Shown here: piece after piece, positions 7,756 to 15,600 of the stretch
How positions within the stretch are numbered: position 1 is the stretch's first letter
How the letters are laid out: each line of letters opens with the position of its first letter
Source of the DNA: an uncultured Clostridia bacterium
GTDB taxonomy: Bacteria; Bacillota; Clostridia; Christensenellales; DTU072
Assembly (NCBI GenBank): GCA_946621465.1
Contig: CAMOOO010000014.1
Location: forward strand, 1 to 32,000
Direction: 5' to 3'
DNA: 32,000 nt
Position numbers and translations under genes: made by a program
Notes under the pieces: generated by a model
Told to the model about the DNA's origin: nothing
What the model saw: the letters and a program-made list of their open reading frames with translations, nothing else
The model's database searches: none

Positions 7756-8943
7756 TTATAAAATAAATTCTCTTTTTCCGTTGATTAAGTCTCTCCATAC
7801 GGGAGAAATGCTCCTTAAATAATCGACCGTATCTTTGACCGCCTCGATGGTATAATCGATCTCCTCTTCGGTCGTTTCTTCGGAAAGGGTCAGTCGTAAC
7901 GATCCGTGCGCGACGTCGTGGACTCTGCCGATAGCAAGAAGAACGTGGCTGGGATCGAGGGACCCCGAAGTGCAAGCCGAGCCGGAAGAAGCCTGTACCC
8001 CCTTATCGTCCAGTAAAAGCAGGAGCGATTCGCCCTCTATGCCCTCGAAACAGAAGCTGACGTTGCCGGGCAGGCGGTTTACTCTGTCGCCGTTTAATAC
8101 GGAATGGGGTATGACCGAAAGTCCCTCTATCAGCTTATCCCGTAGTCTCCCGACGTATACGCTGTTGCTTTCCATTCCGGCGCACGCCTCGCGCAGTGCC
8201 TCCGCCATACCCATAATGGACGGGAGATTTTCCGTTCCTGCGCGTTTGCCCTTTTCTTGCGCTCCGCCTTCGATAAGAGGTGTCAGCGGAACGCCTTTTT
8301 TTACGTACAACACGCCTACCCCTTTCGGTCCGCCGAATTTATGCGCCGAAAGCGATAACATATCTATATTTTGTTTCTTTACGTCGATAAAAATATGCCC
8401 TGCCGCCTGAACGGCGTCGGTGTGGAATAGCACCCCTTTTTCGCGGCAAATTGCCCCGATCTCCGCAATGGGTTGAACGGTCCCGATCTCGTTATTTGCG
8501 TACATAACGGTGACCAAACAGGTATCCGGACGAATGGCTTTTTCCAGCTCGTCCGTCCGCACGATACCGTTCTCGTGAACGTCCAAAAGGGTGATCTCGA
8601 ACCCTTCTTTTTGCAACCTTTTCAGCGTGTGCAAAATGGCGTGGTGTTCAAACGCCGTAGAAATGATGTGTTTTTTCCCCGTTCTCTTTCCGATCTCGGC
8701 GGCGGAACGGAGCGCCTGATTGTCCGATTCACTTCCGCCCGAAGTAAAATAGATCTCGTTTGTATCCGCGCCCAGGTTCTTTGCCACACTCGCTCGCGCT
8801 TCGGTGAGCGCTTCGTTTGCTCGCTGTCCCGCCGAATGTAAGCTGGACGGATTACCGTAGACTTCCCGAAAATAGGGAATCATGGTCTCGATTACTTTTT
8901 CTTTCGTCCTGGTTGTTGCCGCGTTATCCAAATATACCTTCAT
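7756..8943 (-). CDS. nifS: Cysteine desulfurase, NifS/IscS family
   Basis: This PLP enzyme converts cysteine to alanine and hands the sulfur to a scaffold such as IscU. The 395 residues have the usual length. Key residues are His101 in the FEHHA segment, the PLP lysine K202 in LSAHKFGGPKG, and the persulfide Cys C324 in SSGSACTSGSLDPSHVL, whose long loop marks group I (IscS/NifS) rather than SufS. The start codon overlaps the stop of the ECF S-component gene (ATGA), implying translational coupling, and iscU follows at once. The product probably serves general Fe-S assembly. Confidence 0.96.
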   Translation of the reverse strand: MKVYLDNAATTRTKEKVIETMIPYFREVYGNPSSLHSAGQRANEALTEARASVAKNLGADTNEIYFTSGGSESDNQALRSAAEIGKRTGKKHIISTAFEHHAILHTLKRLQKEGFEITLLDVHENGIVRTDELEKAIRPDTCLVTVMYANNEIGTVQPIAEIGAICREKGVLFHTDAVQAAGHIFIDVKKQNIDMLSLSAHKFGGPKGVGVLYVKKGVPLTPLIEGGAQEKGKRAGTENLPSIMGMAEALREACAGMESNSVYVGRLRDKLIEGLSVIPHSVLNGDRVNRLPGNVSFCFEGIEGESLLLLLDDKGVQASSGSACTSGSLDPSHVLLAIGRVHDVAHGSLRLTLSEETTEEEIDYTIEAVKDTVDYLRSISPVWRDLINGKREFIL

Positions 8944-9497
8944 CTTTTACTTCCTTCTCTGGCGGTCGCTCTTTTTTTTTGATAGAGTTTTCTTATTTTG
9001 CAGGGCCAACATAGGATCATTCCTCCTACGGCGCCCACCCCTGCCTGCAATATCTCGTACGGCAGTTTAATTACGGCGTATTCCGGCGTACTGTAGATAA
9101 AAGCCCGTCCGATAGAATAGCCGATAACCATTATAATCGCGCCTATCGTTACCCCGATACCGGATGCGATTACCGGATGTTTTTTCAGCACGTAATGCGC
9201 AAAAACGGAGATAACGATGGCTTGTAACCCGTGTGTGACCAGCGAGACGAACATCGGGAGCGGATAAAAAAGGAGATCTCCCAAAAACGCCCCGATACCG
9301 CCGACAACAAATGCCAAGAAGGGATTAAGCAATATCGCCGCCGTGCAGATCACCACGTCGTTCAAATAAAAATGTCCGCCCGGAACGGGGATGCTGAACG
9401 AACTGAGTACGATGCTCATCGCGGTAAATACCGCCGCAACGCACAGATCGAACGTCCCCGGCACCGGGTTTTTTCCGTTGCGTTTCATAGTTTCCAT
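8940..9497 (-). CDS. ECF transporter S-component-like membrane protein, substrate unknown
   Basis: The 185-residue hydrophobic protein has about five or six membrane helices and resembles substrate-binding S subunits of energy-coupling factor vitamin transporters, with the segments GGIGAFLGDLLFYPLPMF and THGLQAIV. Such proteins need the shared EcfA, EcfA' and EcfT module, which is not in this window. No riboswitch is visible upstream. Its place between cysK and nifS, with a 4-bp overlap with nifS, suggests a substrate tied to sulfur metabolism or to a cofactor of these PLP enzymes, but this is speculation. The start at 9497 has only a weak ribosome binding site; the ATG at 9488 is an alternative. 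Confidence 0.8.
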   Translation of the reverse strand: METMKRNGKNPVPGTFDLCVAAVFTAMSIVLSSFSIPVPGGHFYLNDVVICTAAILLNPFLAFVVGGIGAFLGDLLFYPLPMFVSLVTHGLQAIVISVFAHYVLKKHPVIASGIGVTIGAIIMVIGYSIGRAFIYSTPEYAVIKLPYEILQAGVGAVGGMILCWPCKIRKLYQKKRATAREGSKR

Positions 9498-9571
9498 TTA
9501 TATAGAATACCCCCTTCCCCGGCGCGAATACGCAGAGAAAAGGGGCCTGTCTTTTTCCGCAATCCGCGCTA

Positions 9572-10504
9572 TCAGTCGGCAAAAAGCGCCGTGGACAGAT
9601 ATCTGTCTCCCGTATCCGGCAGGAGAACAACGATCTTTTTGCCTGCGTTCTCCGGGCGTTTGGCCAGCTCAATAGCCGCCCACGTCGCCGCGCCGGAAGA
9701 AATACCGACCAAAACCCCTTCTTTTTTACCGATCAGTTTACCGATGGCAAAGGCGTCTTCGTTCTCAACGGGAATGATCTCATCGTACACTTTCGTGTTA
9801 AGTACCTCCGGAACAAAGCCCGCACCAATGCCCTGAATTTTGTGCGCTCCGGCAACTCCGGTAGACAGCACCGCGCTGGACTTCGGCTCGACAGCCACTA
9901 CCTTTACGCTCGGTTTTTTGCTCTTCAAATATTCGCCTACGCCCGTTATCGTTCCGCCGGTACCTACGCCGGCAACAAAGATATCCACTTCTCCGTCGGT
10001 ATCCTCGTAGATCTCCGGACCCGTGGTCTCTCTGTGCGTCTTCGGGTTGGCGGGGTTGACGAACTGCCCGGGAATAAAGCTGTTCGGCGTTTCCGCCGCC
10101 AGTTCAGCCGCTTTGGCAATGGCACCCTTCATTCCTTTGGCTCCTTCGGTCAGGACCAGTTCCGCGCCGTAGGCTTTCATAAGCTGACGACGTTCCACCG
10201 ACATGGTTTCGGGCATGACGATGATGATCTTGTACCCTTTCGCCGCCGCTACTGCGCACAGTCCAATGCCGGTATTGCCCGAAGTCGGTTCGATGATGAC
10301 GGAGTTTTCGTTCAGAAGCCCCTTCTCTTCGGCATCCTCGATCATCGCTTTGGCAATACGGTCCTTGACCGAACCTGCCGGATTAAAGTACTCCAGCTTT
10401 GCGTAGATTTTTGCTTGTAATTTATATTCTTTTTCAATATGAGTCAGTTCCAAAAGAGGTGTTTTACCTACCAACTGATCTGCAGACGTATATATAGTAG
10501 CCAT
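9572..10504 (-). CDS. cysK: Cysteine synthase A (O-acetylserine sulfhydrylase)
   Basis: The enzyme makes L-cysteine from O-acetylserine and sulfide using PLP. The 310 residues match the family length. PLP is held by K47 in NPAGSVKDR, and the substrate and phosphate loops SGNTGIG and GTGGTITG are intact, as is the C-terminal [10 protein letters not shown] motif. AAGGAGATAA precedes the ATG. The gene lies 36 bp after metY with no terminator between, so both should be on one transcript controlled from the metY leader. A 67-bp-scale gap with only a weak stem follows before the S-component gene, so the operon may continue downstream. Confidence 0.97.
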   Translation of the reverse strand: MATIYTSADQLVGKTPLLELTHIEKEYKLQAKIYAKLEYFNPAGSVKDRIAKAMIEDAEEKGLLNENSVIIEPTSGNTGIGLCAVAAAKGYKIIIVMPETMSVERRQLMKAYGAELVLTEGAKGMKGAIAKAAELAAETPNSFIPGQFVNPANPKTHRETTGPEIYEDTDGEVDIFVAGVGTGGTITGVGEYLKSKKPSVKVVAVEPKSSAVLSTGVAGAHKIQGIGAGFVPEVLNTKVYDEIIPVENEDAFAIGKLIGKKEGVLVGISSGAATWAAIELAKRPENAGKKIVVLLPDTGDRYLSTALFAD

Positions 10505-10540
10505 TTTTATTATCTCCTTTTTTATTATAACACTTTTACT

Positions 10541-11827
10541 TTATTTTTGTATCGCTTTGAAGCCATTTTCCAGATCGGAAATTATATCGTCGATGTGTTC
10601 GGTCCCAATGGACAGACGTACGGTGTTGGGCTTAATGCCGGCATGCAGAAGCTCCTCTTCGGAAAGCTGCGAATGCGTTGTCGAAGCCGGGTGGATCACC
10701 AGTGATTTGACGTCGGCAACGTTGGCAAGAAGACTGAATAATTCCAGACTTTCAGTAAACTTTTTCGCTTCTTCCGCGCCGCCTTTTATCTCAAAAGTAA
10801 ATATGGACGCCGCGCCGCTGGGGAAATATCTGTCATAAAGCTGCTTTTGTTTGCCCGTTTCCAAAGAGGGGTGATTGACCTTTTCCACTTGCGGATGGTT
10901 TCTTAAATACTCCACCACTTTCAGCGCGTTACTAACGTGCCGCTCCAAGCGGAGAGAAAGGGTTTCCAATCCCTGCAAAAGAAGGAAGGAATTGAACGGC
11001 GAAATGGTCGCACCCTGATCTCTCATGAGGGTGGTACGGAGCTTAATGATATAGGCGAGATTACCGACCGCCTCGGTAAAGACCACGCCGTGATAGGATG
11101 GATTGGGTTTGCTAAGTCCCGGAAATTTGTCATTCTGCGTCCAGTCGAACTTGCCAGCGTCGACAACAACGCCCCCCATCACCGTGCCGTGACCGCCGAT
11201 AAATTTCGTCGCCGAATGTACCACTATATCCGCGCCGTGTTCAATCGGTCTCAAAAGGAAGGGGGTGGCGAAGGTGTTATCCACAATGAACGGAACACCG
11301 TTTTTGTGCGCGATTTCCGATATCGCCTCGATGTCGATGACGTCGGAGTTGGGGTTGCCCAGCGTCTCGGCGTAAAAAAGTTTAGTGTTGGGGCGTATCG
11401 CCTTTAAAAAGTTTTCCGGGTCGGACGGATCGACGAAAGTAACCGACAGCCCCTGATCCTTTAACGTGTTTGCCAGTAAATTATAGGTCCCACCGTAAAG
11501 GTTGGTGGATGCGACGACGTGGTCGCCGGCAACCGCGATGTTTTGTATCGCATAAGTAATAGCCGCCGATCCGGATGCCGTAGCGAGGGCAGCCGCGCCC
11601 CCTTCTAGCGCTGCGATCCTTTTTTCAAAGACGTCGCTCGTAGGATTCATTAACCTTGTGTAGATGTTTCCGCCCTCGGTCAGACCGAATCTGCCGGCCG
11701 CCTGCGCGGAATCTTTAAAGACGTACGAGGTAGTCGCATAGATCGGCACCGCCCTCGCGTCCGTCGTCGGATCGGGCTGTTCTTGCCCGACGTGTATCTG
11801 TAACGTTTCGAATTTATACTTTGACAT
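10541..11827 (-). CDS. metY: O-acetylhomoserine sulfhydrylase (Cys/Met metabolism PLP enzyme)
   Basis: The enzyme forms homocysteine from O-acetylhomoserine and sulfide, the direct sulfhydrylation route to methionine. Starting at the ATG at 11827 gives 428 residues opening [19 protein letters not shown], typical of the family, with AAGGAG about 9 nt upstream. A longer frame from 11899 would run across a separate leader reading frame and is not supported. The PLP lysine lies in [11 protein letters not shown], and the [15 protein letters not shown] and YGGTYNLL segments are typical. It is the first main gene of the sulfur operon, behind an operator and a Cys-rich leader peptide. Some relatives use O-acetylserine or split cystathionine. 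Confidence 0.94.
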   Translation of the reverse strand: MSKYKFETLQIHVGQEQPDPTTDARAVPIYATTSYVFKDSAQAAGRFGLTEGGNIYTRLMNPTSDVFEKRIAALEGGAAALATASGSAAITYAIQNIAVAGDHVVASTNLYGGTYNLLANTLKDQGLSVTFVDPSDPENFLKAIRPNTKLFYAETLGNPNSDVIDIEAISEIAHKNGVPFIVDNTFATPFLLRPIEHGADIVVHSATKFIGGHGTVMGGVVVDAGKFDWTQNDKFPGLSKPNPSYHGVVFTEAVGNLAYIIKLRTTLMRDQGATISPFNSFLLLQGLETLSLRLERHVSNALKVVEYLRNHPQVEKVNHPSLETGKQKQLYDRYFPSGAASIFTFEIKGGAEEAKKFTESLELFSLLANVADVKSLVIHPASTTHSQLSEEELLHAGIKPNTVRLSIGTEHIDDIISDLENGFKAIQK

Positions 11828-11857
11828 AATATGATTCTCCTTTTTTATCGTTTGCTT

Positions 11858-11893
11858 GAATGTGTCGTTACTTTTGACATCGACAACACATTC
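11858..11893 (-). promoter_or_regulatory. Hairpin over the Cys codons of the metY leader peptide
   Basis: In the transcript the 5' arm (11881-11893) pairs with the 3' arm (11858-11867) through about 10 bp with a 2-nt bulge, including an 8-bp core GAATGTGT / ACACATTC. Codons Cys19 and Cys20 lie in the 5' arm, and Cys22 and the stop codon in the loop. A ribosome stalled at the Cys codons would melt it. No U run follows, so it is not a standard terminator; an effect on metY translation, RNA decay or Rho is possible. Confidence 0.55.
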
Positions 11894-11942
11894 GACCATA
11901 GCGATAATTATGGCGCACCAGTTCTGTCATTAACCGAAGCAT
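11868..11942 (-). CDS. Cys-rich leader peptide of the metY-cysK operon (24 aa)
   Basis: A small reading frame too short for routine gene calling lies between the metY promoter and metY. It opens MLRLMTELVR and ends RMCCRCQK, with Cys at positions 19, 20 and 22 of 24. An AAAGGAG sits 6 nt before its ATG, as strong as any ribosome binding site here, and its start is about 34 nt from the predicted transcription start. It stops 40 nt before metY. Three Cys codons so close to the end, in front of Cys and Met synthesis genes, is what a ribosome-stalling cysteine sensor should look like. By analogy, amino-acid operons use leader peptides rich in the regulated residue. Expression is unproven. Confidence 0.7.
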   Translation of the reverse strand: MLRLMTELVRHNYRYGRMCCRCQK

Positions 11943-11955
11943 TCTTTTCTCCTTT

Positions 11956-11976
11956 AACCTACTGTATTGGTAGGTT
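11956..11976 (-). promoter_or_regulatory. Palindromic operator at the metY start, candidate Rrf2/IscR site
   Basis: A perfect inverted repeat AACCTAC-N7-GTAGGTT begins 6 bp after the -10 box, so it spans about +1 to +21 of the transcript. The spacing and the CCTAC/GTAGG core are plausible for an Rrf2-family dimer. The only regulator encoded in this operon is the Rrf2 protein at 6896-7297. Confidence 0.65.
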
Positions 11977-11982
11977 GTTCAT

Positions 11983-12011
11983 ATCATAGCATCTAAAAAA
12001 CCCAATGTCAA
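11983..12011 (-). promoter_or_regulatory. Promoter of the metY sulfur operon
   Basis: Minus-strand TTGACA (12006-12011), a 17-bp spacer and TATGAT (11983-11988) form a near-consensus promoter firing toward the leader peptide and metY. The predicted start near 11976 coincides with the first base of the palindromic operator. Confidence 0.8.
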
Positions 12012-12039
12012 GAAAAATTTTACCTTTTTTAAAAATATT

Positions 12040-12276
12040 TCTGCGCACAACGGTATTTATGATTCCGAATACTTAAAAAAAGAAATTGAAAAGCAATCAT
12101 TATTAGCCTACCAAAGCGGTGATTACCTGCTTGGAAAAAGAAATGAATATGGACAAAGGATCAATACTGTGATACACTTAAAAAGGAAAGATACGAAAGC
12201 GGAGGTGACTTTCGTCGCAGGATGGATGTCTTACCCCGACGGGCGCATAGAGTTAACCACACCTTATGGAGGGTAA
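12040..12276 (+). pseudogene. Start-less remnant of a polymorphic-toxin-like C-terminal domain (possibly DUF6883)
   Basis: The plus-strand frame is open from just after a stop at 11971-11973 to a TAA at 12274 but has no usable start codon. Its product includes IYDSEYLKKEIEKQ, NEYGQRINTVIHLK and AGWMSYPDGRIELTTPYGG. The pattern YGQR...GW...G...LTTPYG recalls small C-terminal domains of polymorphic toxins and phage-related proteins; DUF6883 is my best match from memory. The part upstream of about 12040 overlaps the metY promoter and shows no family likeness. Most likely this is the tail of a toxin-type gene whose front was lost. The family name is uncertain, but the broken state is clear. Confidence 0.5.
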
Positions 12277-12278
12277 TT

Positions 12279-12503
12279 ATGAAAGAGCTTGATACGGTCA
12301 GATTGATAAAAGACAGAGCAAGATACAGAGAACAAGGTATGAACGTCGGCGATGTCGGGACCATTATGGGCGGAGAACGAAACGGATACGTTTTGGTTAT
12401 TGTTGAAGGCGAAATTTTTCAAGATGAAGACGGTGTCTATTGTACAACCGAAAAAGACGTTGCGGTACGGGTGGAAGACCTGGAAGTTGTATCAGAAAGT
12501 TAA
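12279..12503 (+). CDS. Small DUF4926-like protein, possible immunity/antitoxin partner
   Basis: The 74-residue protein opens MKELDTVRLIKDRARYREQG and contains GDVGTIMGGERNGYVLVIVEGE. It resembles DUF4926, a small SH3-like barrel family often encoded beside toxin-like domains. I chose the ATG at 12279 because GGAGGG lies 5 nt before it; a longer in-frame start at 12222 overlaps the upstream remnant and has no ribosome binding site. It starts 2 bp after the stop of the toxin-like remnant, as expected for a toxin/immunity pair. It is the only intact plus-strand protein gene here, which suggests an acquired module. No direct evidence of function. Confidence 0.7.
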   Translation: MKELDTVRLIKDRARYREQGMNVGDVGTIMGGERNGYVLVIVEGEIFQDEDGVYCTTEKDVAVRVEDLEVVSES

Positions 12504-12523
12504 AAACCAACTAAAATGATAAT

Positions 12524-12563
12524 ATATGCCGTCGTGAAAAATTCACGACGGCATATTTTTTTA
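12524..12563 (+). terminator. Terminator after the DUF4926-like gene, possibly bidirectional
   Basis: A perfect 15-bp stem (12524-12538 with 12542-12556) with a 3-nt loop is followed by a run of seven T on the plus strand. It may also stop the convergent surface-protein transcript, whose stop codon is at 12609, although the minus-strand T run is poor. Confidence 0.85.
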
Positions 12564-12608
12564 AAAATCCCTATCGGCACCGCTGCCTTCGGTTTTTAAT
12601 TGACCCGC

Positions 12609-15600
12609 TTATTTCACGTGGTTATAAGAGGTCTCCAGTAGTGCCTCGACGTCTTCTGCGGTAAAGCTGTCGTCCACGACGATAGAGTACCAGCTCTTTT
12701 TCGACTTCGGGAATGCGCTCTTGTTGACGTTTTTGTGCTTTTTGCGTAGCTCTTTCGCCTCTTTGTCGGCAAGCTGCGCCAAAATCATCACCGTGCCGTT
12801 CGTCTCGTAAACGTACACGAAACACTCTTTACCGTCCGGACGGATAACGTAATGGGTGTCGGCAAGCGGCAGTCCTGTGCGCGTCAAATTGCCTCTGCGA
12901 TTAACTTTCACCCCGTCGCCGTATTTCTTCGTCAAAGATTCCCCGATGAAGTCTTTACTGACCGTTTCGCTTGCCGGGGCTTCTACGGTAGTTGCCAGCG
13001 AGAGGCTCTCTCTGAGCGAGATCTCCTCTTCCGCCGGTTCTTCCGAGGCAGGCTCCTCCGGGGCGGGTTCTTCTGCGACAGGTTCTTCCGGGGCGGGTTC
13101 TTCTGCGACAGGTTCTTCCGGGGCAGGTTCTTCTGCGACAGGTTCCTCCGCAACGGGTTCTTCTGCAACGGGTTCTTCGGTAGCAGGTTCTTCCGCCACC
13201 GGTTCCGCGTCAATAACTTCCGATTCTACTTCGACAGGTGCGACCGCCACCGCTTCGACGGGGTCATCTTCTGTCCCTTCTTCCGTTGCCGCTACTTCAG
13301 CAGGGACGTCGTCCGGTTTGCAGGCACCGCACTTCTTGCACTTTTTACCGCCATTCGCGGCGAAGATAATAAACAGTAAGATGTCGAGGACACACAGACC
13401 GAATCCCAGTACGGAAACGGTGCAGGTGTGTACGGCGACGATAATGAGTGCGGCAAACGTGATTGCCCACGAAGCACCCAGTCCGATCATGGAAAGGAGT
13501 CTACGGAGAGCATTGAAGCGTTTGCTGACGAGGATAGCGATTACGATAAAGTACGCCAGTACGATGAATCCGAAGATAATGGAGATCCATCCGGGGCAGA
13601 ACTCTTTCTTCTCGCTCACTGCGCCTTCGTTGTCGTTACCGCTATTGTTGCCACCATTGTTATTACTATTCTCATTGCCGCCGTTGTTATTGCCGCTCTC
13701 ATTGCCGTTGTCGTCCTCTGCCGCGTTGTTCGCAACGAAAGCAAATTCGGACAGCCTGTGAGCGCGAACGGTAATGTAACTGCCGTCGGCGGAGACAGTA
13801 TAGGCTACTTCTTCTACGTCGTTCTCCGTATGGATGTGCAGTACTCTGAATTCTTTACCGCGTAGTTCTTCCGGAACGTCCATTCTGATAATGACCGTCG
13901 TACCGGGTTTGATATCGGACGGTTGAATTTCTTCTCTGTACTCGAATCCGTCGATCTTGGTGGTCTGAATGAGTTTGACCTCGTACACGATGGCGATCTC
14001 GTCGTTCTCCACCAGCTGTTCGGTCAGTTTATTGTCTTCGACCTGGGTGATCTCTTGCGAAACTTCCGCCTTAACGTCCACTTTGACGCTGATATTCCTC
14101 GTGTTTTCGTCGTCGACGTCAACGAGCTCTATTTCTATCCCTTTGTCCTCGTCCTCGATGACCAAGTTGTCTTTTTCCGGATCATCGTGTCCGGCAACCT
14201 TAATGGGGTTGGAAACCACCGTCGGTTTCTCGTCTTCGGGATAGTCGTTGCCGTTTTCGTCTTTATTCTGTTTGATAACGGCAATAATAGTATGTCCGCT
14301 ATCGTCGTGCGTCGGATCGTTCGGATCGGGACATACGACAGTATAGGTTTTACCCCTGCCAATAGGATCGTTCGGGTCGTCCGGTTGTTCGTCTTCATCG
14401 TCGTCGTAGAACCACTCCACCGTCACTTCGTCGGCATCCGTCGGAACGTCAATGGTATCCCCGTGCAGAACAGGATTACCTCCTTCACCGTTGGTGTTAT
14501 TGATTACCGGCGGCTCGTTCGGATCGAGAGGCACGTATTGGTGATCGGGATCGGTCGGATCGCTTCCGCCCTGCCCTTGTCCTTGCTCCGGTTCTTCGTT
14601 ATTTTTCTCGGTCACTACGAAAGCGAACTCAGAAAGTTCGTCCGCCGTAACGACGGCGTATTTATCGTCGCTCTTGAGTTCAAAGTCAACGAATTCCGCT
14701 TTGGTCGCCGAATGGATATGTAAGATCCGGAACTGTTTACCACGGTACGCTTTTGGCACCGACATCCTGACGACAACGGTGCGCCCTTCTCCCATGGCGG
14801 ACGGTTGGACCGATTCTTCGGTCTGTACGCCGTTCTCCGTCGTGGTGCGGATCAGTTTAACGTCGTAAACACCGACAATCTTTTCATTCTCGTTTAGTTT
14901 TTCTTTTACGATCTCGCCATAAACGTCGGAGACCGATCTCTTCGATTTCATACGAATGACCCATTCGACCGTCGCCGCTCCGCTTTGACTGTTGCTATCT
15001 ATGAGTCTCAGTTCGCCTGCGTAAAGGTTGATCTCGTACCCATCTTTTTTCGATACGAAGTAATCAGCAGGATCACTGCCGCTCATTTTGGCTGCCCAGC
15101 CTCTCGTAAAGATACCGGGTTCGTCCATGTCGATACCGATTTTATTGTCTTCTGTCAACCCATCAAAGGTGATATAGCCGCCCTCAATACGGATATTCAT
15201 TTCGATTTCTTTTCCGTTAAGGTCGAGCGTCTTTGTCTCGGTAACTGTAATGACATTCGCCACCGTCACATCTGACAAAAGTTTCAACGTGGTACCTTCC
15301 GTCCAAGCGGTCAATGCATCGGCGAAAGAAGTGTATTCCGTGGTCGTATCGCCGCTTGTTACGCTCGCAACGGGTGCCTCGGCAAGGATTGCCGCCTCGC
15401 CGTTCAACAAATAGATTTGATAATCAGTATTTTCACTATAGAAATAATTTGCGGGATCTTTGCCGCTCATATGGGTAGACCAACCGCTCGTGAGGACACC
15501 CGGCTGCATGGTAACACCAATCGTAGCATTTTCGCCGAGACCACCTTCGAGGATGGTCAACTTCGAGCCGTTATTCAATAATATGTTCGCATTCGTATTA

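Noticed and set aside
7742..7975. N-terminal extension of IscU
   Set aside because: The extra 78 residues lie antisense-like within the nifS coding region in another frame, are Arg-rich and show no family likeness.
9498..9571. Possible terminator between cysK and the ECF S component
   Set aside because: Only a 6-bp CCCCTT/AAGGGG stem with a large loop and no T run on the minus strand; too weak to call.
11828..11899. N-terminal extension of MetY beginning at 11899
   Set aside because: It has no ribosome binding site, overlaps the leader peptide in another frame and is not family-like; the ATG at 11827 has AAGGAG and a standard N terminus.
12557..12608. Separate terminator for the surface-protein gene
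   Set aside because: Only a 4-bp GGCA/TGCC stem before GATAGGGATTTTT; the strong stem at 12524-12556 is more likely to serve both directions.
13051..13200. CRISPR array
   Set aside because: The units are tandem with no spacers, in frame, and code for an acidic linker.
12852..13865. Long plus-strand frames opposite the surface-protein gene, rich in Ser/Gly or Arg/Phe
   Set aside because: They mirror the EEP repeats and acidic codons of the real gene, lack ribosome binding sites and have no recognisable domain.
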